Shown one piece after another: positions 1 to 5,178 of a DNA stretch of 5,178 nucleotides. Position 1 is the first letter of the stretch, and the number at the start of each line of letters is the position of its first letter. Both the position numbers and the translations under genes were made by a program. Location of the stretch: assembly GCA_945890595.1 (NCBI GenBank), contig CAMDCQ010000161.1, positions 1 through 5,178 on the forward strand, given 5' to 3'. The notes below the pieces were generated by a model. That model made no database searches. It was not told the DNA's origin and worked only from the letters and a program-made list of their open reading frames with translations. Source of the stretch: Chitinophaga pinensis. Its GTDB lineage: Bacteria > Bacteroidota > Bacteroidia > NS11-12g > UBA9320.

Positions 1-616
1 TGTGCAGCATAAATCTGCTCAAGTCTTTGAGTTGCTGCATGGCTTCGTTGGGGTGAAAAGCGCCATTTGCATCTACTCGTATGGTAATTTTATCGGCCTC
101 ATATTCCATGCGTATTTTCTCGAGCATTCTGCACTCTGCATCAAAATCCAATGCCCCCACTTTAAACTTAATTACTGAAAATCCATCCTTGATTTTGGTT
201 ATCGCCTCATCGTACATTTCTTCAATATCGTTCATCCAGATCAAACCATTTATGGGAAGCGTTTTTTTACCATCTGTAAACGGTGTGCGATATATTCTTC
301 CTTGCGCATCTGCTTTTAGATTGAGCAGCGCCGTTTCTATTCCAAAACGTATACTTGGGAACGAATTTAAGTCAAGTGCATTAATATCTCCAGCAACACA
401 AAATTCCTCTAGTTTTTGACGAAGTATTTTTTCATAATTGGTAACATCATCAATGCTCAAGAGAGATAACGGAGCAGATTCTCCAACACCGCTTACGCCT
501 GTTTCTAAATCTATTAACTCAATTAAAAAAATAGAACGATGCGTAAAAACATTACGCGATGTTTTGGCTGGCTTTACAAACGCTAGGGTATGCTGGGTTA
601 TAGTAAAGGAATACAT
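1..616 (-). CDS. menC: o-succinylbenzoate synthase MenC, 3' end beyond the window
   Basis: MenC is an enolase-superfamily enzyme that dehydrates SHCHC to o-succinylbenzoate in cytoplasmic menaquinone synthesis. The minus strand is open from ATG at 616 to the left edge, giving 205 codons beginning MYSFTITQHTLAFVKPAKTS. The N-terminal capping domain is followed by SIRFGIETAL (about residues 99-108), a signature near the domain boundary in MenC proteins. The barrel then shows IKFKVG with the K-x-K pair at K150/K152 (acid/base lysines) and RVDANG with the first Mg2+ ligand at D182 (D-x-N). The K152-to-D182 spacing fits the family. The two remaining metal ligands and the second catalytic lysine should lie off the window, where roughly 140 residues are missing. 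The start follows the menA stop after a single base (TAA-T-ATG), so the two genes are probably co-transcribed and translationally coupled. The family assignment is firm; a related dipeptide epimerase is less likely given the menA neighbour. Confidence 0.93.
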   Translation of the reverse strand, partial: MYSFTITQHTLAFVKPAKTSRNVFTHRSIFLIELIDLETGVSGVGESAPLSLLSIDDVTNYEKILRQKLEEFCVAGDINALDLNSFPSIRFGIETALLNLKADAQGRIYRTPFTDGKKTLPINGLIWMNDIEEMYDEAITKIKDGFSVIKFKVGALDFDAECRMLEKIRMEYEADKITIRVDANGAFHPNEAMQQLKDLSRFMLH

Positions 617-617
617 A

Positions 618-1505
618 TTAATAGAAAAGTCTAATTACAAAAAGTACGACTACCAATAAGCTTCCCAACGACAACAGCTTTAGTTGCTCATTATAATCAT
701 CTGCTATTTCGGCATTATATAACCTCCTGATATGCACAAAACCTAGAACCACCATGGCGATAGGTGCTAAACTGAAGTAATCTTCAGAAATATGGTGACC
801 GCTAAATCCTAAAAAGGCTATGGTCATTAAAATAATTTGGTATATAAGAGCGCCCTCCAATCCTAAATGAGCCGCTATAGTGATTTTATTCGTAAGTATA
901 TCCTTATCCAAATCTCTAATGTTATTTACATTGAGCACACCTACGCAAAGAGCTCCGTAGGCAATAGCAGGTAAACAAAGTACTACCGTAATTTCTTGCT
1001 TAAACAAATACGCTGTTCCTAATACACCAACTAAGCCAAAAAATATAAACACAAAAACATCACCTAAGCCATGATAGCCATACGCTCTTTTGCCCATGGT
1101 ATATGAAACTGCAGCGATTATACTTGCCGTTCCTAGACCTAAAAACGTAATCCAATTCACCCAATCGCTTCCAAAAGAAATGTATAATAAATAGATGCCT
1201 GACGCAAATGAAAGCAATGCAAACACAATTATCGCATTGAGCATAGCTATAGGAGTAATTTGTCCGCTTGATAACTGGCGATCGGTCCGGTGCTTATCCG
1301 TTCCTCGCCCAAAATCCCCGTAATCATTAGCTAAGTTGCTCAATATTTGCAATAAAATAGCTGTAAGCGAAGCCATTAGAAAAATATCTAACTCAAATTC
1401 TAGGGTGTAATCTTGGGTGCTGTCATGCAGTCTACTGCCTAAAATAATAGCCCCAAGAGCAAGAGGTAGTGTTTTAAGACGAAAAGCCGCGATCCATGCA
1501 TTCAT
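618..1505 (-). CDS. menA: 1,4-dihydroxy-2-naphthoate polyprenyltransferase MenA
   Basis: MenA is an integral membrane UbiA-superfamily enzyme that attaches a polyprenyl chain to DHNA, giving demethylmenaquinone. Starting at ATG 1505 (MNAWIAAFRLKTLPLALG) it has 295 residues, normal for the family. Both Asp-rich Mg2+/diphosphate motifs are present: NDYGDFGRGTD (about residues 60-70), followed by DRQLSSGQI, and NNIRDLDKD (about 194-202). About eight to nine hydrophobic segments cover the rest, as expected for UbiA proteins. An upstream in-frame TTG at 1517 would add four residues, but it lies inside a match to the Bacteroidota -7 promoter element and ATG 1505 begins the conserved N-terminus, so ATG is preferred. 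menC follows after 1 nt. No strong Shine-Dalgarno is visible. UbiA relatives with other aromatic substrates share these motifs, but the menC partner settles the role. Confidence 0.94.
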   Translation of the reverse strand: MNAWIAAFRLKTLPLALGAIILGSRLHDSTQDYTLEFELDIFLMASLTAILLQILSNLANDYGDFGRGTDKHRTDRQLSSGQITPIAMLNAIIVFALLSFASGIYLLYISFGSDWVNWITFLGLGTASIIAAVSYTMGKRAYGYHGLGDVFVFIFFGLVGVLGTAYLFKQEITVVLCLPAIAYGALCVGVLNVNNIRDLDKDILTNKITIAAHLGLEGALIYQIILMTIAFLGFSGHHISEDYFSLAPIAMVVLGFVHIRRLYNAEIADDYNEQLKLLSLGSLLVVVLFVIRLFY

Positions 1506-1514
1506 TGTTGAGGG

Positions 1515-1522
1515 CAAAGATA
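1515..1522 (-). promoter_or_regulatory. putative -7 promoter element for menA-menC
   Basis: The minus strand reads TATCTTTG, an exact match to the Bacteroidota -7 consensus TAnnTTTG, ending 9 nt before the menA ATG. No convincing -33 TTG element lies about 19-21 nt further upstream. If it is used, the transcript would start within a few bases of the ATG, making a nearly leaderless mRNA. This is a sequence match only, and an 8-mer with two free positions occurs often in AT-rich DNA. Confidence 0.35.
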
Positions 1523-1593
1523 ATGCTGCACAGCTGAAACTAGGACGCTTTTTGCACTAGTTCATACTGTGTACTAAATAATGCACGGGCAAC

Positions 1594-2036
1594 TTACCTC
1601 ATCCACACATTATTGCTCACATCTGTATCTGCCGTTTCTAGATTTGGGTCAAGGATTATTTTATTTACTGCTCTATTGATTATTAGCACTTTGCTATCCG
1701 TTTCGGTTAAGCGTTCGTTTTGCATTTTCCAGATTTCTGCAGGAATTCGTATTTCGTCTGAGGTACCATCTAAATACTCCAACTTAAAGATGACTGGCAT
1801 CACTAATCCACCTATCATTTTCAAATCTACTTGATAGAAATAGGCATCTTCATTTAATATATCTTTTCGGGTATCGGAAATGTTACTTTTACCCTTTGTT
1901 ACGCTGCCGCTGGATCATCGGCTTTCAATATGCATTGTAAAATTGGGTCGAACTCACCATTTTTCGTTTGTTTGTTAGCCAATTTTGCAGTTGCTTCTTT
2001 AGACGAATCTTCCTTTGGTTCAGCAAAGCTCTTATA
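1594..2036 (-). pseudogene. remnant of a second M1 metallopeptidase gene (C-terminal part only, frameshifted)
   Basis: This is the decayed 3' part of a paralogue of the M1 peptidase at 3266-5178. The last 76 codons (1594-1824) match that protein's C-terminus at 67 of 75 residues by hand alignment, for example a shared KMIGGLVMPVIFKLEY and ETADTDVSNNVW. Upstream, another reading frame (about 1899-2027) gives QTKNGEFDPILQ and DDPAAA, matching QTKVGQFDPILQ and EDPAKA of the intact copy. The two frames are separated by a 1-nt deletion near 1886-1902 that creates TAA at 1901-1899. A second 1-nt loss near 2028 is possible. Similarity fades beyond about 2040, so the whole catalytic domain is absent and no active enzyme can be made. 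It ends with a different tail (WMR instead of WVKGE). It lies upstream of menA on the same strand and abuts the REP/RAYT island, which probably marks where the rest was lost. Confidence 0.88.
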
Positions 2037-2129
2037 AACTCTTGTGCCTTGGCATATTGACTTATTAAGTCGACCATTAAAGTTCTTATATAACTCCAAA
2101 TTTTTTGGCCATTTAGAACGGTACATATT

Positions 2130-2404
2130 ACGTGTCACCGCTATGCGGTTTTTCATTCAAACCTTCGGTTTTTCTACAGACGTGCCGCCGCGATGCGGCT
2201 ACAGACGTGCCGCCGCGATGCGGCTACAGACATTCCACCGCCATCCAGTTGCGATTCTGGATAAATTACAACCTTAGGCGTTAAGAATAATTACAAGTCC
2301 TTATCCCAAGAAAATACAAATACCTTAAAAATAAACTGCGTAGCAGTGGCACGTCTATAACTGCGAAGCAACAAAGGGAAACGAACCGCGTAGCGGTGAC
2401 ACGT
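2130..2404. repeat. REP block copy 1 (BIME-like palindromic cluster, five REP units)
   Basis: The block is bounded by a 21-bp inverted repeat with one mismatch (2130-2150 and 2384-2404). It holds five 20-nt units of the form ACGTGYC, 5-bp stem, 3-nt loop, 5-bp stem. Three are on the plus strand at 2130-2149 (stem ACCGC/GCGGT, loop TAT), 2180-2199 and 2205-2224 (GCCGC/GCGGC, loop GAT). Two are on the minus strand at 2335-2354 (ACTGC/GCAGT, loop TAC) and 2385-2404 (ACCGC/GCGGT, loop TAC). Outer and inner units are exactly 50 bp apart in both arms, each arm has a lesser hairpin with a TTC loop in between (AAACC-TTC-GGTTT at 2159-2171 in the left arm; a weaker TGC-GAA-GCA in the right arm), and the outer units share GTC while the inner ones share GCC. 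The centre contains a hairpin ATCCAG, 8-nt loop, CTGGAT (2243-2262). No gene is supported within it. Confidence 0.9.
2179..2228 (+). repeat. 25-bp tandem duplication of a REP unit
   Basis: Two identical 25-bp units (2179-2203 and 2204-2228) each contain one complete REP, ACGTGCC plus the GCCGC-GAT-GCGGC hairpin, followed by TACA. The corresponding place in block 2 has only one unit (from 2970). This single event accounts for the whole length difference between the two blocks across their aligned 247-bp core. Confidence 0.93.
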
Positions 2405-2426
2405 GATTTTATATTCGTAATTTTTC

Positions 2427-2434
2427 TATTTTTG
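2427..2434 (+). promoter_or_regulatory. putative -7 promoter element for the RAYT gene
   Basis: TATTTTTG matches the Bacteroidota -7 consensus TAnnTTTG and ends 4 nt before the RAYT ATG. That would place transcription at or just inside the start codon, so the message would be leaderless or initiate elsewhere. No -33 element stands out; the outermost REP unit (2385-2404) lies where one would be expected. In the equivalent position of copy 2 (3193-3200) the first T is replaced (AATTTTTG). Sequence match only. Confidence 0.3.
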
Positions 2435-2438
2435 AAAT

Positions 2439-2903
2439 ATGGCAAATACCTACACCCAGCTCTATATCCAAATTGTATTTGCCGTGAAAGGCAGAAAAAA
2501 TATTATCTCAGAAGCTTACCGTGAATCCTTGCAGAAATATATGACTGGAACTGCTCAAAATCTCGGGCACAAAATGCTGGCTATTTATTGTATGCCAGAC
2601 CATACCCATATTTTTCTAGGTTTAAACCCTGATATATCTATTTCGGAAACTGTACGAAGTATAAAAGCAAATTCCTCACGAGCAATTAAATTAGAATCTC
2701 CAAAGATGAAAGATTTCGAATGGCAAAGGGGTTATGGTGCATTTTCCTACGCTCAAAGCCAAATTAGCAATGTTGCCAATTATATACACAATCAACCCGA
2801 ACACCACAAGAAACAAACTTTTAAAAACGAATACCTCGAATTTTTGCAAAAATTTGAAATTGAATACGACCAAAAATATTTGTTTGAATGGTTGGATGAA
2901 TAA
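2439..2903 (+). CDS. REP-associated tyrosine transposase (RAYT, IS200/IS605-like Y1 HUH)
   Basis: A 154-aa protein of the Y1 transposase fold, which cuts and joins single-stranded DNA through a 5'-phosphotyrosine using a metal held by the HUH motif. Visible features are an N-terminal strand (YTQLYIQIVFAVKGRK, 5-20), the metal-binding HUH motif in MPDHTHIFLG (H55-T-H57), the conserved EWQRGYGAFSY (94-104), and the catalytic helix NVANYIHNQPEHHKK with Y115 as probable nucleophile followed by N118, Q119 and H122/H123. All active-site elements are present and there is no frameshift, so it is probably functional. The length is normal for a RAYT; no IS605-type TnpB partner is present. It lies between two REP blocks and opposite in direction to the peptidase and men genes. 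The single-gene layout and the flanking REP clusters favour a RAYT over a plain IS200 transposase. The start is the first ATG, also conserved in the relic at 3205. Confidence 0.92.
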   Translation: MANTYTQLYIQIVFAVKGRKNIISEAYRESLQKYMTGTAQNLGHKMLAIYCMPDHTHIFLGLNPDISISETVRSIKANSSRAIKLESPKMKDFEWQRGYGAFSYAQSQISNVANYIHNQPEHHKKQTFKNEYLEFLQKFEIEYDQKYLFEWLDE

Positions 2904-2920
2904 TGATTGATACCGATTAT

Positions 2921-3170
2921 ACGTGTCACCGCTATGCGGTTCTTCATTCAAACCTTCGGTTTTTCTAAAGACGTGCCGCCGCGATGCGGCTACAGACATT
3001 CCACCGCCATCCAGTTGCGATTCTGGATAAATTACAACCTTAGGCGTTAAGAATAATTACAAGTCCTTATCCCAAAAAAATACAAATACCTTAAAAATGA
3101 ACTGCGTAGCAGTGGCACGTCTATAACTGCGAAGCAACAAAGGGAAACGAACCGCGTAGCGGTGACATCT
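2921..3170. repeat. REP block copy 2 (four REP units)
   Basis: A direct repeat of block 1. Over the aligned 247-bp core (2921-3167 against 2130-2401) the only differences are four base changes and the absence of one 25-bp unit, about 98% identity by hand count. REP units lie at 2921-2940 and 2971-2990 (plus) and at 3101-3120 and 3151-3170 (minus); the last has lost its conserved end (ATCT in place of ACGT). The TTC-loop hairpin (2950-2962) and central hairpin (3009-3028) are retained. The block starts 17 bp after the RAYT stop and ends 34 bp before the start codon of the RAYT relic. It also lies downstream of the peptidase gene on the opposite strand, so its hairpins may form the 3' end of that mRNA. 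Confidence 0.9.
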
Positions 3171-3204
3171 AATATAGTATTCGCAAAATATCAATTTTTG
3201 AAAT

Positions 3205-3264
3205 ATGGCAAACAATTACCAATTGCACATAAAACTGGCTTTTGCTTTTAAACGAGAGAGAGAA
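3205..3264 (+). pseudogene. 5' remnant of a second, diverged RAYT gene
   Basis: Beginning at an ATG in the same position relative to the REP block as the intact RAYT start, about 20 codons read MANNYQLHIKLAFAFKRERE. This aligns to MANTYTQLYIQIVFAVKGRK of the intact protein with one residue deleted and roughly half of positions identical. The frame then runs into the end of the peptidase gene and stops at TAA 3277-3279. The HUH motif, catalytic tyrosine and everything else are missing, so it cannot be active. The 37 bp upstream of this ATG match those upstream of the intact RAYT at about 26 positions without gaps. This supports descent from a related REP-RAYT unit rather than chance, although the match is short. 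Confidence 0.65.
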
Positions 3265-3265
3265 C

Positions 3266-5178
3266 CTACTCGCCCTTAACCCAAACGTTATTGCTCACAT
3301 CTGTATCTGCCGTTTCTAGATTTGGATCAAGGGTTATTTTATTTACTGCTCTATTGGTTATTAGCACTTTGCTAACCGTTTCAGTTAATCGCTCGTTTTG
3401 CATTTTCCAGATTTCTGCAGGAATTCGTATTTCTTCTGTTGTACCATCTGCATACTCCAATTTAAAGATAACGGGCATTACCAATCCGCCTATCATTTTC
3501 AAATCTACTTGGTAAAAATAATTATCTTCATTTAAGAACTCTTTGCGGGTATCCGTGATGTTATTTTTTACCATGTCATATGCTTTGGCAGGATCTTCTG
3601 CATTGGCAATACTTTGTAATATGGGGTCAAACTGGCCTACTTTAGTTTGCGCTTCTACCATTTTCTTCGCTTTGTCATTTGATGTACCCGCTTTTGGTTG
3701 GTTAAATTTTACCGTAAACTCTTTAACATCGGTTACCGCAACATCACAATGGTCATTGGTATAAAACCATCCTCTCCAAAACCAATCTAAATCTACCGCA
3801 CTGGCATCTTCCATGGTTCTGAATAAGTCTGCAGGACTTGGGTGTTTAAACATCCATCTGTTAGCATACGTCTTAAATGCATAATCAAAAAGCTCAGGTC
3901 CCATTACCGTTTCACGCAAAATATTTAATGCTGTACACGGCTTTCCATAAGCATTATTTCCAAACTGATGAATACTTTCAGAATTGGTCATGATAGGTGA
4001 GATGTAACGTTTGTCTCCGCCCATATAAGGTACTATATTTTTGGCAGGTCCTCGTTGACTCGGAAACGGTTTCCCTGTTTCGTCAGTCCAAGCGAGCTCA
4101 GTTTGATACTGTAAGAAGGTATTTAAACCTTCATCCATCCATGTCCATTGACGTTCATCTGAATTAATAATCATAGGGAAGTAATTGTGACCCACTTCGT
4201 GAATAATCACCAAGATTGTTCTGTACTTATTCTCATCACTAAACTTGCCTTCCGCATCTGTTCTTCCTCCGTTAAAACAGATCATAGGGTACTCCATTCC
4301 AATACTTTTTCCATTGATAGAATATGCTACTGGATAAGGGTAATCAAACGTAAACTTAGAATAGGTTTCCAATGTTAAAACAATCGCTTTGGTGCTGTAC
4401 ATTTCCCACATAGGATTTCCTTCTTTCGGGTAAAGTGACATGGCCAATACGGTTCTATCTCCAAACTTAACTCCTTGAGCATCCCAGATAAACTTGCGGC
4501 TGGCACACCATCCATAGTCACGCACATTTTCAGCTTTAAAATGCCATGTTTTCATTTCTAACGAGTGCGTTTTTTCGTTGGCCATGGCCTCGTCTTGCGT
4601 CACAACAACTACTGGCTTATCGCTAGTTTTAGCTTGCTCCAATCTAGCCATTTGAGCAGCGGTCAATACGTCGCTCATGTTCTGAATTTCTCCTGTACCG
4701 CCTACTATCATATCACTAGGTACGGTGAGTTTTACATCATAATTACCAAAAGGAAGCGTAAACTCGCCTCTGCCTAAAAATTGTTTGTTTTGCCATCCTG
4801 TAACATCACTATAAACCGCCATTCTTGGGAAAAACTGCGCGATAGTATACAAGTAATTATTTTCTTCCTTAAAATACTCATAACCACTTCTGCCGCCTAT
4901 TTCCATTCGGTCGTTGATGTTATACCACCACTTGATATTTAATTTTACAGATTCTCCTGCCTTAAGAGTCTTTTTAAGGTTGACACGCATCATGGTGTGA
5001 TTCACCTTTACTTCGTAATCGTTGCCGTTAGCATCTTTTACATAATCGATATTAAACCCTCCTGGGAAATTATGAAACATATTAAAATACTCATACAAGC
5101 TTACCCCATTTTTGAGATCACCTTCCTCAATTTGATGGGACATAGACGTAATACTTCGCACATTTTGGTCTAGCTGTA
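3266..5178 (-). CDS. M1 family zinc metallopeptidase (aminopeptidase), 5' end beyond the window
   Basis: A gluzincin of family M1, which removes N-terminal residues from peptides. The frame is open through the right edge: the GTG at 5161 is preceded in frame by QLDQN with no stop, so it is an internal valine and the true start lies outside. Counting from that valine, the part seen has an N-terminal beta domain (to about 220), the substrate-binding GMEYP (288-292, a GxMEN variant), and the zinc site HEVGH (321-325) followed after 18 residues by E344 in WMDEGLNTF. E322 is the catalytic base and Y405 in NNAYGKPC the probable transition-state tyrosine. DWFWRGWFY (459-467) closes the catalytic part, and about 160 residues form a C-terminal domain. 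A signal peptide, common in these Bacteroidota proteins, cannot be judged. Its last ~145 residues are partly duplicated in the remnant at 1594-2036. The TAG stop overlaps the edge of the RAYT relic, and no ordinary terminator follows, only REP hairpins. Confidence 0.95.
   Translation of the reverse strand, partial: QLDQNVRSITSMSHQIEEGDLKNGVSLYEYFNMFHNFPGGFNIDYVKDANGNDYEVKVNHTMMRVNLKKTLKAGESVKLNIKWWYNINDRMEIGGRSGYEYFKEENNYLYTIAQFFPRMAVYSDVTGWQNKQFLGRGEFTLPFGNYDVKLTVPSDMIVGGTGEIQNMSDVLTAAQMARLEQAKTSDKPVVVVTQDEAMANEKTHSLEMKTWHFKAENVRDYGWCASRKFIWDAQGVKFGDRTVLAMSLYPKEGNPMWEMYSTKAIVLTLETYSKFTFDYPYPVAYSINGKSIGMEYPMICFNGGRTDAEGKFSDENKYRTILVIIHEVGHNYFPMIINSDERQWTWMDEGLNTFLQYQTELAWTDETGKPFPSQRGPAKNIVPYMGGDKRYISPIMTNSESIHQFGNNAYGKPCTALNILRETVMGPELFDYAFKTYANRWMFKHPSPADLFRTMEDASAVDLDWFWRGWFYTNDHCDVAVTDVKEFTVKFNQPKAGTSNDKAKKMVEAQTKVGQFDPILQSIANAEDPAKAYDMVKNNITDTRKEFLNEDNYFYQVDLKMIGGLVMPVIFKLEYADGTTEEIRIPAEIWKMQNERLTETVSKVLITNRAVNKITLDPNLETADTDVSNNVWVKGE

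Larger units (their letters stand above)
2130..3265. mobile_element. REP/RAYT island: transposase between two direct REP blocks plus a RAYT relic
   Basis: The region reads: REP block 1 (2130-2404), 34 bp, intact RAYT (2439-2903), 17 bp, REP block 2 (2921-3170), 34 bp, then the 5' end of a second RAYT (3205 to about 3264). The repeat period is 791 bp (2130 to 2921). RAYTs are single-domain relatives of IS200/IS605 transposases that act on REP sequences, and association with REP hairpins is the defining context for the family. It is unclear whether the island moved in as a unit or grew in place by tandem duplication; no target-site duplication is visible, and IS200-type single-strand transposition would not leave one. 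It sits exactly between a complete peptidase gene and a headless paralogue. The outer borders are inferred from where the repeats and RAYT similarity end. Confidence 0.75.

Noticed and set aside
81..659. Two plus-strand open frames (81-419 and 438-659)
   Set aside because: They are antisense to menC, whose minus-strand translation shows the full set of expected family motifs up to the window edge.
1518..1593. Terminator between the peptidase remnant and menA
   Set aside because: Only a 4-bp GCTG/CAGC pairing with a 2-nt loop is visible and no T-tract follows it.
1899..2156. An 85-aa minus-strand gene
   Set aside because: Its second half is the frameshifted part of the M1 peptidase remnant and its first residues come from REP and unassigned DNA, so it is not an independent gene.
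2044..2277. A 77-codon plus-strand open frame across the start of REP block 1
   Set aside because: It covers the 25-bp tandem REP units, hairpins and peptidase-remnant flank, resembles no protein I recognise, and its equivalent is not maintained at block 2.
2130..2404. CRISPR array
   Set aside because: The repeated units are hairpins in opposing orientations with no regular unique spacers, and no cas gene is present; the tandem units abut directly.
2691..2999. A 102-codon minus-strand open frame over the RAYT 3' end
   Set aside because: It is antisense to conserved RAYT coding sequence and its start lies in REP repeat; no recognisable domain.
5159..5161. GTG as start codon of the M1 peptidase
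   Set aside because: The frame continues upstream without a stop to the window edge, and an M1 enzyme needs more N-terminal sequence.

Overview
The window looks like a chromosomal segment of a member of the Bacteroidota, most likely a flavobacterium-like lineage. The reasons are its AT-rich composition, the menA-menC gene pair, an M1 metallopeptidase of the type common in that phylum, the lack of clear Shine-Dalgarno sequences, and two matches to the Bacteroidota -7 promoter element TAnnTTTG close to start codons. This assignment is an inference; the window holds no rRNA or other taxonomic marker.

Positions 1-1505 (minus strand) carry two menaquinone genes. menA (DHNA prenyltransferase) is complete, and menC (o-succinylbenzoate synthase) follows after a 1-nt gap and runs off the left edge. 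menC is visible only by translating the minus strand to the window edge. Positions 3266-5178 (minus strand) carry a large zinc M1 metallopeptidase whose 5' end runs off the right edge. Its catalytic core (HEVGH, 18 residues, E; GMEYP) is fully present.

Between these lies the accessory part, about 1594-3265. A headless, frameshifted remnant of a second M1 peptidase gene (1594 to about 2036, minus) sits next to a REP/RAYT island. The island has an intact 154-aa REP-associated tyrosine transposase (RAYT, IS200/IS605-like Y1 HUH family; 2439-2903, plus strand) between two copies of a roughly 250-275 bp repeat block (2130-2404 and 2921-3170) in direct orientation. Each block is an imperfect palindrome built from 20-nt REP units, made of ACGTGYC plus a 5-bp stem with a 3-nt loop, facing inwards from both ends. 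Just after the second block lies the first ~20 codons of a second, diverged RAYT, cut off at the 3' end of the peptidase gene.

The most interesting material is this island. It shows covariation in the REP stems, 50-bp spacing in both arms, a 25-bp REP unit duplicated in one block, and blocks about 98% identical between copies while their immediate RAYT-side flanks are only about 70% identical. The men genes and the peptidase show no functional link to it; the island and the broken peptidase copy appear to mark a rearrangement-prone gap between two normal chromosomal loci. All identity values are hand counts.
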